A DNA stretch of 64,000 nt. It comes from UBA1205 sp045598105 (GTDB lineage Bacteria; Bacteroidota; Bacteroidia; Bacteroidales; WCHB1-69). The stretch's first letter is position 1; the number at the start of each line of letters is the position of its first letter. The DNA lies in contig JAZLLK010000087.1 of assembly GCA_045598105.1 (NCBI GenBank), positions 12,872-76,871 of the forward strand, in the 5' to 3' direction. Positions 25,465-34,221 of the stretch are shown here, piece after piece. The position numbers and the translations under genes are program-made. Below the pieces are notes generated by a model. The model was not told the DNA's origin. It worked only from the letters and a program-made list of their open reading frames with translations, and searched no databases.

Positions 25465-26406
25465 ATGAAGAGAATATTGGTAACCGGTGGAGCTGGTTTT
25501 ATAGGCAGTCATTTGTGTGAGCGTTTGCTTAAAGAGGGCAATGAGGTAATATGTTTGGACAATTATTTTACAGGGGCCAAGCGTAACATTATACATTTAA
25601 TGGATAATCCTTATTTTGAGGTGGTGCGTCATGATGTGTGCACTCCTTATTTTGCCGAGGTGGATGAAATATATAATTTGGCTTGTCCCGCTTCGCCGGT
25701 GCATTATCAGTATAATCCTATTAAAACGGTGAAAACATCGGTAATGGGGGCATTGAATATGCTGGGTTTGGCCAAAAGAGTAAATGCCAAAATACTGCAG
25801 GCAAGTACCAGTGAGGTGTATGGTGATCCTACCATACATCCGCAGGTAGAGTCCTATTGGGGTAATGTAAATCCCATAGGGGAGCGTAGCTGTTATGATG
25901 AAGGTAAGCGGTGTGCCGAAACATTGTTTGTGAACTATTACAAGCAGAATAATGTGAACATTAAAATAATACGTATATTTAATACTTATGGTCCGCACAT
26001 GCACCCGTGTGACGGCAGAGTGGTAAGTAATTTTATAGTGCAGGCTTTGCAGAATAAGGATATAACCGTGGCCGGTGACGGTATGCAAACACGCAGTTTT
26101 CAGTATGTAGATGACCTTATAGAAGGCATGACCCGTATGATGGATACTTCAAGAGACTTTACCGGTCCGGTAAATATAGGTAATCCGGGTGAGTTTACCA
26201 TATTGGAATTGGCCGAAAAGGTAATAGCACTTACACATTCCGCTTCCAAAATAAAATTTATACCGTTGCCTTCCGATGATCCTATGCAGCGCAAGCCGGA
26301 TATCAGTTTGGCTCAGCAAAAACTGAATAACTGGACGCCTAAAATACAATTGGAAGAGGGCCTGATAAAAACCATAGATTATTTTAAAACCATACTTGAT
26401 ATGTAA
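25465..26406 (+). CDS. UDP-glucuronate decarboxylase (UDP-xylose synthase)
   Basis: A 313-residue short-chain dehydrogenase/reductase family enzyme. The NAD-binding motif is VTGGAGFIGSHLCERLL at residues 6-22. The catalytic tyrosine-lysine pair is in SCYDEGKR, which with ASTSEVYGDP and the arginine in RIFNTYGPHM is the UXS pattern. The reaction turns UDP-glucuronate into UDP-xylose plus CO2, supplying xylose for surface glycans. It is followed, 2 bp later, by two glycosyltransferase genes, which fits a small polysaccharide or glycoprotein decoration operon. The UXS subtype is the best fit; UDP-glucose 4,6-dehydratase-like relatives have different motifs. Confidence 0.9.
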   Translation: MKRILVTGGAGFIGSHLCERLLKEGNEVICLDNYFTGAKRNIIHLMDNPYFEVVRHDVCTPYFAEVDEIYNLACPASPVHYQYNPIKTVKTSVMGALNMLGLAKRVNAKILQASTSEVYGDPTIHPQVESYWGNVNPIGERSCYDEGKRCAETLFVNYYKQNNVNIKIIRIFNTYGPHMHPCDGRVVSNFIVQALQNKDITVAGDGMQTRSFQYVDDLIEGMTRMMDTSRDFTGPVNIGNPGEFTILELAEKVIALTHSASKIKFIPLPSDDPMQRKPDISLAQQKLNNWTPKIQLEEGLIKTIDYFKTILDM

Positions 26407-26408
26407 TT

Positions 26409-27341
26409 ATGGAACAATTTGATATACCTATATTATTTGTAATATTCAATCGTATGGATACGGCCGAAAAAGTATTTGAGGCCATACGTGCGTGCAAGCC
26501 CCAAAAGTTATATGTAGCTGCTGACGGGCCGCGAGAAGGCAGAGAAGGCGAGGCCGAAAAATGTGAGCATGTGCGTAGCCTGACACAAAGGGTAGATTGG
26601 GATTGTGAGGTAAAAACGCTGTTCAGAGAGCATAATTTAGGCTGTGGCAGGGCTGTAAGCGGAGCTATAAGCTGGCTATTTGAAAATGAGGAAATGGGCA
26701 TTATATTAGAAGATGACTGTTTGCCTAATCCTGATTTTTTTCCTTATTGTAAAGAGCTATTGGAAAAATATCGTTATGAAGACAAGGTAAAAATAGTATC
26801 GGGAAACAACTTTCAGGATGGCATAAAAAGAGGTGATGCATCGTATTATTTCTCTGCTTATTCACATATATGGGGATGGGCTTCATGGGCCAGAGCATGG
26901 AAGAATTATGATTTATACCTGGAAAGCTATACCGTGAAGGAATTCATGCAGAATATAAAGCCGTATTTTTCATCATGGAACGAGCGTATGGTGTGGAAGG
27001 ACCGTTTTCAGGTAATGAAAAAGCAAGGTAACAATACTTGGGATTACCAGTGGAATTTTCATATATGGAAGCAAAAAGGATTGTGTATTATACCTAATAC
27101 CAATATGATATCCAATATAGGGTTTGGTGCCGATTCCACTCATACGAGTAATGCAGATGATAAAAATTCCAATATGAAGGCTAATAGCATTATGCCCCTG
27201 GTACATCCTCAGGTAATAGAGCAGAACAGGGAGGCAGATGCCTATTTTAGACAGCATAATAATAAAAAGACCCTGATACAACTGGTGTGGCGTACATTCA
27301 GGCGTATATTTTTGGTGAAACCCACATTCAATAAAGAATAA
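26409..27341 (+). CDS. Family 2-like glycosyltransferase
   Basis: A 310-residue GT-A fold protein. It starts PILFVIFNRMDTAEKVFE and has LYVAADGPREGREGE. A metal-binding motif follows, GIILEDDCLPNPDFFPY, and then the segment YSHIWGWASWARAWKNYD. This pattern is common in Bacteroidota surface-glycan clusters and is often annotated as a nucleotide-diphospho-sugar transferase. Donor is unknown, though the upstream UDP-xylose synthase gene, 2 bp away, makes UDP-xylose a candidate (inference). The next gene starts 2 bp after this one, so the three genes are a single operon. Confidence 0.82.
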   Translation: MEQFDIPILFVIFNRMDTAEKVFEAIRACKPQKLYVAADGPREGREGEAEKCEHVRSLTQRVDWDCEVKTLFREHNLGCGRAVSGAISWLFENEEMGIILEDDCLPNPDFFPYCKELLEKYRYEDKVKIVSGNNFQDGIKRGDASYYFSAYSHIWGWASWARAWKNYDLYLESYTVKEFMQNIKPYFSSWNERMVWKDRFQVMKKQGNNTWDYQWNFHIWKQKGLCIIPNTNMISNIGFGADSTHTSNADDKNSNMKANSIMPLVHPQVIEQNREADAYFRQHNNKKTLIQLVWRTFRRIFLVKPTFNKE

Positions 27342-27343
27342 AT

Positions 27344-28207
27344 ATGAATACATTATTGGCAGGTAAGCAGTTTTTGCAGGAGCACAGCATTATAGTATGT
27401 GGTATTATACGTAATGGCGAAATAGGGTTAAAAAAGAACATACCTGTAATAAATGCCTTGTGCGATACTGCTAAGCAGTATGATGTAATCATATTTGAAA
27501 ATGACAGTACTGACCACACCAAGCAAATACTTACCCAATGGAGCAAAGAACGGGAAAGGATACATGTGAGTATGGAAGATTTTCATACACAAACTATTCC
27601 TTCACAAAAGAGCACCAAGGCAAATAGATTTTTTTCACACATGCGTATCAGTAAAATGGCCGGTTATAGGAATCAGTATTTAGATTATATGCAAAGCCAT
27701 AATATGCAGGCTGATTATGTAATAGTGGTAGATATGGATGTACAGTATATACATTTAAATGGTATATATGACTCATTTGCCCGGCATGAGCAGTGGGATG
27801 TAATTACTTCTAACGGATATATATATTCTCCTTCAGCGTATTTTTGCAAAAGATATAATGATACCTATGCATTGGTGGAATGTGGTATGGAACATATGCC
27901 ACAAACCGAAGCTGATATAGCTGAAAAACAATATAAATGGGCTTTTTTAAAGCCGGGCATGCCGCTTATGGCAGTGTATTCGGCTTTTGGAGGCATGGCT
28001 ATATATAAGTATGAAGCCATAAACGGGTGCAGATATGAAGTATTGCCTAATAATGATGAAAAAGTGGAGGTAAGATGTGAGCATTATGCCCTGTGCAGGC
28101 AAATGCATGATAAAGGATACGGGAGAATATTCATTAATCCCGGCATGACTATACGTTACAGGCCTTATATGTATGACAGATTATATAAAATAATACACAA
28201 ACAATAA
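27344..28207 (+). CDS. Glycosyltransferase, CAP59/mannosyltransferase-like
   Basis: A 287-residue protein with a GT-A-like core. CGIIRNGEIGLKKNIP and VIIFENDSTDHTKQIL form the N-terminal nucleotide site, GYRNQYLDYM follows, and YVIVVDMDV carries the DxD metal motif. These features resemble the CAP59/CMT1 mannosyltransferase family (GT69) of capsule synthesis, which also has sparse bacterial members. The similarity is at motif level only, so the family name is tentative. It is the last gene of the UDP-xylose synthase operon, and its product is probably another sugar transferase for the same glycan. Confidence 0.7.
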   Translation: MNTLLAGKQFLQEHSIIVCGIIRNGEIGLKKNIPVINALCDTAKQYDVIIFENDSTDHTKQILTQWSKERERIHVSMEDFHTQTIPSQKSTKANRFFSHMRISKMAGYRNQYLDYMQSHNMQADYVIVVDMDVQYIHLNGIYDSFARHEQWDVITSNGYIYSPSAYFCKRYNDTYALVECGMEHMPQTEADIAEKQYKWAFLKPGMPLMAVYSAFGGMAIYKYEAINGCRYEVLPNNDEKVEVRCEHYALCRQMHDKGYGRIFINPGMTIRYRPYMYDRLYKIIHKQ

Positions 28208-28220
28208 GAATAAGCACAAA

Positions 28221-28238
28221 AAAAAGTGCTATCTTTGC
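28221..28238 (+). promoter_or_regulatory. Extended promoter of the PLP enzyme gene
   Basis: AAAAAGTGCTATCTTTGC, with the TATCTTTG box at 28230-28237, 48 bp before the ATG. It is one of four copies of this extended promoter. Confidence 0.7.
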
Positions 28239-28285
28239 CAATTCAAAAAAAGAATAATAAAGTAAAAATATAATAAACATTAAAT

Positions 28286-29491
28286 ATGAAAAAATTTGAT
28301 CCGGCTACAGCGATTAATGCTGTACAAAGTTTGAGTGCAGAAAGAGGTGTTAACCCTTCTATTAATGATTCAGCCACCTTTACATTCCCTCATGGACAAA
28401 CCATGACCGATACTTTCCATGGTGAAACGGAAGGATATTATTTATATTCCCGTCATTGGAATCCCAGTAATATGTCATTATGTACTGCTTTGGCTGCTAT
28501 GGAAGGCACTGAAGCTGCATGGGCTACAGGTAGTGGTATGGCTGCTATTACATGTGCATTATTACATTGTGTAAAACAAGGTGATCACATAGTAGCCAGT
28601 ATGACAGTATATGGCGGTACATTTGCATTTTTGAATAATTATATCAAGCGTTTTGGTGTAGAAGTTACATTTGTAGATACTACTAATTTGGCACAGGTAA
28701 AAGCTGCCTGTAAAGCCAACACCAAGGTGATATATACCGAAACCATGTCTAATCCTTTGTTAAGAATATGTAATGTAGGTGAATTGAGAAAAATAGCCGA
28801 TGAATGTGGTGCAAAACTCATAGTGGATAATACTTTTACTCCTATGATATTCTCACCTTACCGTTTGGGTGCACACATAGTGGTATATTCTATGACAAAA
28901 TTCATTAATGGTAAGAATGACTGTGTAGCCGGTGCTATATGTGCCGATGCCGAATTCATTAACGGTTTAATTAATGTAAATGACGGTACTGCTATGTTGT
29001 TAGGTCCGGTATTGGATTCTTTCCGTGCTACTTCTATACTTAAAAACTTATATACTTTGCATATACGTATGCAGCAGCACAGCCGCAATGCTATGTATTT
29101 AGCAGAAAAATTTAATTCGGTAGGAATTAAAGCCAACTATACCGGTCTTCCTTCACATGTGGATCACAAATTGATGAAAAAACAAATGAATCCTCAATTC
29201 GGTTTTGGCGGTATGATAGCTATAGACCTTGGCACAGCTGAAAACGCTAATAAATTCATGGAAGCTATGCAAAAAGAAGGTATAGGTTACTTAGCCGTAA
29301 GTTTGGGTTATTTCCGCACCTTGTTCTCCTGCTCGGGTAAATCCACTTCTTCTGAAGTTCCTGAAGAATTTCAAAAAACCATGGGTATGAGTGAAGGTTT
29401 GGTACGTTTCTCTGTAGGCTTGGATAATGACATAGAAGATACTTTTAACCGTATGGCCAAAATATTGAAAAAAGAAGGTTTTATAAAATAA
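28286..29491 (+). CDS. Cys/Met-metabolism PLP enzyme (methionine gamma-lyase-like)
   Basis: A 401-residue fold-type I PLP enzyme. The ring-stacking region is MEGTEAAWATGSGMAAITCALL, the PLP-binding aspartate is in LIVDNTFTPM, and the Schiff-base lysine is in VVYSMTKFINGKNDCVAGA. The family includes cystathionine gamma-synthase, beta- and gamma-lyases, methionine gamma-lyase and O-acetylhomoserine sulfhydrylase. The N-terminal YLYSRHWNPSNMSL corresponds to the phosphate-contact loop of a neighbouring subunit. I lean to methionine gamma-lyase but cannot separate the members by eye. It is monocistronic, with its own promoter and a 12-bp terminator. Confidence 0.85.
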   Translation: MKKFDPATAINAVQSLSAERGVNPSINDSATFTFPHGQTMTDTFHGETEGYYLYSRHWNPSNMSLCTALAAMEGTEAAWATGSGMAAITCALLHCVKQGDHIVASMTVYGGTFAFLNNYIKRFGVEVTFVDTTNLAQVKAACKANTKVIYTETMSNPLLRICNVGELRKIADECGAKLIVDNTFTPMIFSPYRLGAHIVVYSMTKFINGKNDCVAGAICADAEFINGLINVNDGTAMLLGPVLDSFRATSILKNLYTLHIRMQQHSRNAMYLAEKFNSVGIKANYTGLPSHVDHKLMKKQMNPQFGFGGMIAIDLGTAENANKFMEAMQKEGIGYLAVSLGYFRTLFSCSGKSTSSEVPEEFQKTMGMSEGLVRFSVGLDNDIEDTFNRMAKILKKEGFIK

Positions 29492-29511
29492 TTATAAGTA
29501 TCCCGATTCAT

Positions 29512-29550
29512 AATTAGAGACTGTTTTGGCAGTCTCTAATTGTTTTATAT
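29512..29550 (+). terminator. Terminator of the PLP enzyme gene
   Basis: A perfect 12-bp stem (29512-29523 with 29530-29541) with a TTTTGG loop and a T-rich tail. Confidence 0.8.
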
Positions 29551-29611
29551 TGTAAATCAAAGGTAAACGTATTTGTCAAAAGTATATCACTATAAATAAA
29601 GAGAAATATGT

Positions 29612-29619
29612 TAACTTTG
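29612..29619 (+). promoter_or_regulatory. Promoter -7 element of the restriction-modification unit (TAACTTTG)
   Basis: It matches TAnnTTTG. The first ATG (29635) is only 16 bp downstream, which is short for a leader. Confidence 0.6.
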
Positions 29620-29634
29620 CAGCAAAAAAACAAT

Positions 29635-30491
29635 ATGGAATTTTGAAATATTAAAACAGAACAGAAATTTTTTAAAGAAGCATTAAAAAGTTGGGCTTCT
29701 CCCGAACAATTATTTTATAAATTAAAGCAAGGATATATGCATATGTTCCTAAAGGAGCGGATGTAGAAGGAAAAACATTACAATCCAGAAATTCTTTGAT
29801 AGGTCATTATACGGAACAATGGTGTAAAGCATTAATGGAACCTATAGCACGTAAATATGGGTTATATACTATTAATGGCGTAATATGCGAAGAAATAGGG
29901 TTAACTAAAACATCAAGTGCAGATTTGGCTTTTTGTACAAAGAATAAAATAACGCAGGAGGCAAAAGATATAAAAATAATATTTGAGATAAAAATGAGTA
30001 TTGTCTCAAATTATGAGTATATTCGTAAAAGTGTTAATTACATTGGTGATTATAAAACTCATAAAGGGACCCCGTCGTTATTAAGATCAGATAGTATGTT
30101 GAAAGCAATAGGAAAGGCTATTAACATAAGAGTTTCCGGTAGAGAAAGTGTAAAAATTCCAATAGTAATATTAGGAAATTCTCCAATAACAGAGAATTAT
30201 TTTAAAAAAGTTGATTACTTAAGAGAAAATGGAGTAATACAATATTTTTTATCTTTAAATCCACAACCAACTACAGGTATATTTATAGAACGTAGTCCGA
30301 ATAATGCGTTTATAACAGTTAAGACAGAAAAAGCATTAGAAAACATATGTAAAGAATTATTAAATAGCGATTTATACTATTTTTCATCAATGATAAGTAA
30401 AAAATCATTAGGATCAATTATAAAAACAGCAAGTAAAGAAACAACAGACATTGCCAGAGCGAATAAGTTTTTATCATTAATCAATGCATAA
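29635..30491 (+). pseudogene. Type II restriction endonuclease, 5' end frameshifted
   Basis: Three reading frames share one protein. The ATG at 29635 stops after three codons (TGA 29644). The same frame reopens and reads FFKEALKSWASPEQLF until TAG at 29764. The main frame then runs from 29721 to 30491 and starts AYVPKGADVEGKTLQSRN, which joins naturally to the first piece with one base missing near 29735. The longest start-to-stop frame begins at TTG 29796 (231 residues). The nuclease core looks intact: an aspartate in SSADLAF and the E-x-K pair in IIFEIKMS form a PD-(D/E)xK site. It lies 2 bp before a methyltransferase, as expected for a restriction enzyme. Sequencing error cannot be excluded. 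Confidence 0.72.
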
Positions 30492-30493
30492 AT

Positions 30494-31399
30494 ATGGAAG
30501 AACCATTTAATAAAAAAGGCACCGAAACAAGTTCGTTTGGGACCAAAGGGAGAATTAATCATAATTCCGAAAAATTTTATAATTCAAAATTATATTCTCA
30601 AATTACTCAGGTTAATGTGGAGGACAAACGGGAAAATATGGTTCCTGATGCATATGTAAACAGGTTTATATTGGGTACGGCAGAGCAAATGAAAGAAATC
30701 CCCAATAATTCTATTCATTTAATGATTACTTCACCTCCTTATAATGTATCCAAAGAATATGATGATGATTTGTCATTGGAAGAATATTTAAATTTATTGG
30801 AAAATGCATTTAAAGAAACATATAGAGTACTCGTAAATGGAGGGAGAGCATGTATTAATATAGCAAATGTAGGAAGAAAACCATATATTCCGTTATCGGA
30901 CTATATTTCACGAATAATGATAGGAATAGGATATAATATGCGAGGAGAAATAATATGGAATAAAGCGGCGAGTGCAAGTCCTTCAACAGCATGGGGGAGT
31001 TGGCAAAGTGCAGCAAATCCTATATTAAGAGATATACATGAATATATATTAGTATTTTCAAAAGGTGATTATAAAAGGGAAAAAGGCAGGAAAGAGAACT
31101 CAATAACAAAAGAACAATTCATGGAATGGACAAAGTCAATATGGACCATGAAAGCGGAAAGTGCTAAAAGGATAGGTCATCCGGCACCTTTTCCGGAAGA
31201 ATTACCATACAGACTTATACAAATGTATTCATATGTAGGTGATGTAGTGTTAGATCCGTTTATGGGAAGTGGAACCACTGCGGTAGCAGCGTTGAATAGT
31301 AACAGAAGGTTTGTAGGATATGATACTAATAGTGATTATATAGCATTGGCAAATAAAAGAATAGAATATTATTTAAAACAAGGAAAAATAAATTTATAG
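30494..31399 (+). CDS. Beta-class DNA methyltransferase (N4-cytosine or N6-adenine)
   Basis: A 301-residue DNA methyltransferase. The catalytic motif IV is MITSPPYNVSKEY near residue 77, and the AdoMet motif I, VLDPFMGSGTTAVAA, is near residue 254. Having IV before I marks the beta class. SPPY, rather than DPPY, favours N4-cytosine methylation but does not prove it. The middle segment around residues 150-180 is the likely target-recognition region. It begins 2 bp after the nuclease gene's stop and ends 4 bp before mrp. Arginine codons are mostly AGA/AGG, unlike the CGT-rich neighbours, which suggests the unit arrived by transfer. Confidence 0.9.
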   Translation: MEEPFNKKGTETSSFGTKGRINHNSEKFYNSKLYSQITQVNVEDKRENMVPDAYVNRFILGTAEQMKEIPNNSIHLMITSPPYNVSKEYDDDLSLEEYLNLLENAFKETYRVLVNGGRACINIANVGRKPYIPLSDYISRIMIGIGYNMRGEIIWNKAASASPSTAWGSWQSAANPILRDIHEYILVFSKGDYKREKGRKENSITKEQFMEWTKSIWTMKAESAKRIGHPAPFPEELPYRLIQMYSYVGDVVLDPFMGSGTTAVAALNSNRRFVGYDTNSDYIALANKRIEYYLKQGKINL

Positions 31400-31403
31400 C
31401 ATA

Positions 31404-32594
31404 ATGTTCACAATAGAAAAAACAGTTATACCTCATGTAAAGCACACCATAGTGGTGGCTTCAGGTAAGGGTGGTGTAGGCAAGTCCACCGTGTCGGCCT
31501 CGTTGGCCATAGCGTTAGCACGTAAAGGGCACAAAACAGCTTTAGTAGATGCTGATATATACGGACCTTCAGTGCCTAAAATGTTTGGTTTGGAAAATGA
31601 GCAGATAATGGCTCACACTGTAGGAGAGGAAGATATAATGATACCTATGGAACGGTATGGGGTAAAACTCAATTCGGTAGGTTTTATAGCAGATCCTCAT
31701 CAGGCGGTAATATGGAGGGGCCCGTTGGCTGCCAATGTAATGGGGCAGTTATTTACCAAAACCGAATGGGGAGAAACAGATTATATGGTAATAGATTTTC
31801 CTCCGGGAACAGGTGATATACAGTTATCGGCTTTACAGCAGTACAAAATAGATGCTGCTATTATAGTAACCACTCCGCAAATATTATCGGTAAATGATGC
31901 CCGTAAGGGAGCAGATATGTTTTCGGCACAAAAATTGAATATTCCCTTATTGGGCATAGTGGAAAACATGAGTTGGTTCACTCCTGCAGAGCATGCTAAT
32001 GAAAAGTATTACATATTCGGACAGGGAGGAGGTAGCACATTGGCCCGGGAATTCAATACTACGTTATTGGCCCAAATACCATTAATAAAAGAAGTGGGTG
32101 AGGCTACAGAAGAAGGCAATAATATATTGGATAAGAATAATGAATGTATTAATAATATATTCAGCCAAATGGCAGATTATGTAGTAAAAGCATTGGATGA
32201 TCCTATGTTTACCCGTCATAATGGTAATGTAAAAATAGCCGTACCTACAGTAAATGGTATGGTAGATGATCATTTTGGTCATTGTGACCATTATACTATA
32301 TTTGAAGTAGATGACAACAGGCAAATAGTAGGAGAGGAAACATTGTCTGCCGGCACAGGTTGCGGATGCAAATCGGGTATAGTTTTAGATTTACGTCAAA
32401 AAGGAGTAAGTATAATGTTAGCCGGTAATATGGGTGACGGAGCCAGGGATGTGCTCACGGCCAACGGCATACATGTAATACGCGGTTGTAGTGGAAACAT
32501 ACACCAATTAATTAACGATTATATGGCCGGTAAAATACATGATTGTGGTGTGGGATGCAGTTCACATGATTGTGATTCACATCAATGTCATTAG
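31404..32594 (+). CDS. Mrp/NBP35-type P-loop ATPase fused to a NifX-like domain
   Basis: A 396-residue fusion. Residues 1-260 are an Mrp/NBP35 iron-sulfur carrier ATPase with deviant Walker A SGKGGVGKST (about residues 20-29) and switch region DFPPGTGDIQLS. From about residue 274 comes a dinitrogenase iron-molybdenum cofactor (NifX/NifB C-terminal) fold: VKIAVPTVNGMVDDHFGHC and the central GTGCGC. The chain ends in a cysteine/histidine-rich tail (CGVGCSSHDCDSHQCH). The Cys-x-x-Cys pair usually found in the Mrp C-terminal half is not obvious. Mrp proteins deliver iron-sulfur clusters; the NifX-like part binds metal cofactors in nitrogenase biology. No nitrogenase gene is in the window. Confidence 0.88.
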   Translation: MFTIEKTVIPHVKHTIVVASGKGGVGKSTVSASLAIALARKGHKTALVDADIYGPSVPKMFGLENEQIMAHTVGEEDIMIPMERYGVKLNSVGFIADPHQAVIWRGPLAANVMGQLFTKTEWGETDYMVIDFPPGTGDIQLSALQQYKIDAAIIVTTPQILSVNDARKGADMFSAQKLNIPLLGIVENMSWFTPAEHANEKYYIFGQGGGSTLAREFNTTLLAQIPLIKEVGEATEEGNNILDKNNECINNIFSQMADYVVKALDDPMFTRHNGNVKIAVPTVNGMVDDHFGHCDHYTIFEVDDNRQIVGEETLSAGTGCGCKSGIVLDLRQKGVSIMLAGNMGDGARDVLTANGIHVIRGCSGNIHQLINDYMAGKIHDCGVGCSSHDCDSHQCH

Positions 32595-32612
32595 TATAAA
32601 AGAATATATGAT

Positions 32613-32644
32613 AAAAAGGCAGCCGAAAGGTTGCCTTTTTTTGT
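32613..32644 (+). terminator. Terminator after mrp-like gene
   Basis: A 12-bp stem (32613-32624 with 32629-32640, one G-T pair) closed by a GAAA tetraloop, then a T run. Confidence 0.85.
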
Positions 32645-32730
32645 GTGAAAAACAGCTATAAAAAATAATTTCATTTTTTTACAATAGAAATAAAACCTTT
32701 ACGTTATAAATGAAAATATAGAGGTAAAAT

Positions 32731-33354
32731 ATGTCAAAGGTACGCATAAAAGTAAAGGATGTAATAGATTCGGGAGTAAGCTATTCTTATATGTTATTGA
32801 TGCAAACTTTTGATGAAAAAACCATTTTTCCTATTTTTATTTCCAATAAAGATGCTGATAGTTTTATAGAGGTGATAAAGGATATTCACTTTAAGCGTCC
32901 GCAAACGCACGTATTACTCATGGATTTTTTTGACAGATTTGGGGTAAAGGTGCAGGAGGTGTATATACATAAATTGCAGGAAGGTGTATTTTATTCCACT
33001 ATATATTGTGTGCAGAATGGTGAAGTACATGAATTTGACGCTCGTCCGTCAGATTCCATTATATTGGCACTTAAAAGTGATGCTCCTGTATATATTCATT
33101 CGGACATAATAGAAAATGTGGGTCGTCCGTCACAGGAGGTGATAAAGGAATTGTCAATGCAGGAGGATATATCAGAAGAGGATTATTTTCCTAATGATGA
33201 CCATGAAGATATAGAAGTAAATACAGATGCTTTTTCAAATGAAGAATTGGAAGCCATGCTGGAGGATGTGGTGTCGGTAGAAGATTATGAAACGGCATCA
33301 AAAATACGGGATATATTATTAACCCGTAAAAAGCAGGCGGGAGAGGCCGAATAA
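32731..33354 (+). CDS. Bifunctional nuclease family protein (DUF151)
   Basis: A 207-residue protein. Residues ~1-135 form the bifunctional nuclease (BFN, DUF151) domain, with the signature DARPSDSIILALKSDAPVYI. Residues ~170-205 form a UvrB/UvrC-type helical motif, SVEDYETASKIRDILLTRKK. An acidic linker joins them. Plant BFN proteins cut RNA and DNA; the bacterial role is unclear, and the UvrB/C motif suggests interaction with a repair protein. It starts a run of genes that continues through DUF4271, hemD and rnpA with gaps of 20, 10 and -1 bp, so the four are probably co-transcribed. No clear TAnnTTTG promoter precedes it. Confidence 0.88.
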   Translation: MSKVRIKVKDVIDSGVSYSYMLLMQTFDEKTIFPIFISNKDADSFIEVIKDIHFKRPQTHVLLMDFFDRFGVKVQEVYIHKLQEGVFYSTIYCVQNGEVHEFDARPSDSIILALKSDAPVYIHSDIIENVGRPSQEVIKELSMQEDISEEDYFPNDDHEDIEVNTDAFSNEELEAMLEDVVSVEDYETASKIRDILLTRKKQAGEAE

Positions 33355-33374
33355 AGTCAGGGGGAGTAGGAGTA

Positions 33375-34211
33375 ATGATAAATTCTATTATAGCCGCTGA
33401 TGAAATATCACATCAAATACCTTATGTAAGTGCGCAGGATAGTATTTCTGTTTCCGCAAGTGATACTTTGCGTGATGCGTTATTTATTCATCCACATGGT
33501 AATGACACATTAGTGCAACAGGCAAAGGCTTTTTTTATTCACAATGCTCCATGCTATATACCTAAGAATAAAGAGGTTATTCCTTTAGATATATTCTTTA
33601 TATTGTCATTGATATTGTTAATATGTGTAGCTATATTACGGGTGTCAGTGGCAAATGATGAAAACTGGTCTTTTTTTTCTAAGCAGAGCAGTTCTTTATC
33701 TTCCAATAAAGTATTATTTTCATCTTTGCGGCTAATTCCGTCCATATTGATAATTATATCAGGTTATACGCTTATAACAGGCTATACTATGGGTTTATGG
33801 TATATGTCGGCCAATTATTTATTAGGTATATCATTATTATTGGTGGTAGTATATATGGTGTTTTATTATGTTATTATGTTGTTATCGGGTTATATATTCA
33901 GTTGGGCGGAGCAAACAGGTTTGTATTTAAAGAAAGCAACCATTTTTCGATTCATATTGGCAGTAGTATTGTTTCCTATAGTATTTATATTTAATTATAT
34001 GAATATATATATAAATAGTGTATGGAAAATAGTGTTAGGTGTGGCATTAGTGAGTGTTTTATTATATAAAGGATACTTATATATAAGTATTTTTAGTAAA
34101 AAGATGCGATGGTATGAGATTTTTTTGTATTTTTGCACAATTGAAATATTGCCATTAGCAATATTTATAAAATTTTGTAGCGGTCAGCTACACAGGTCTT
34201 TAATAATATAA
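33375..34211 (+). CDS. DUF4271 membrane protein
   Basis: A 278-residue protein with an N-terminal soluble part (residues ~1-70) and six or so membrane helices after it, starting near IPLDIFFILSLILLICVAILRV. It matches the Bacteroidota-specific DUF4271 family by position and helix pattern; in this phylum the family characteristically sits directly upstream of hemD. No catalytic motif is visible and its function is not known. I infer an integral inner-membrane protein. It is part of the 32731-35402 gene run. Confidence 0.75.
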   Translation: MINSIIAADEISHQIPYVSAQDSISVSASDTLRDALFIHPHGNDTLVQQAKAFFIHNAPCYIPKNKEVIPLDIFFILSLILLICVAILRVSVANDENWSFFSKQSSSLSSNKVLFSSLRLIPSILIIISGYTLITGYTMGLWYMSANYLLGISLLLVVVYMVFYYVIMLLSGYIFSWAEQTGLYLKKATIFRFILAVVLFPIVFIFNYMNIYINSVWKIVLGVALVSVLLYKGYLYISIFSKKMRWYEIFLYFCTIEILPLAIFIKFCSGQLHRSLII

Positions 34212-34221
34212 TAGTAGAACT

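Noticed and set aside
29635..29766. TGA read as an amino acid at 29644
   Set aside because: Other genes in the window end naturally with TGA (for example purL and the 18305 glycosyltransferase), so the code is standard.
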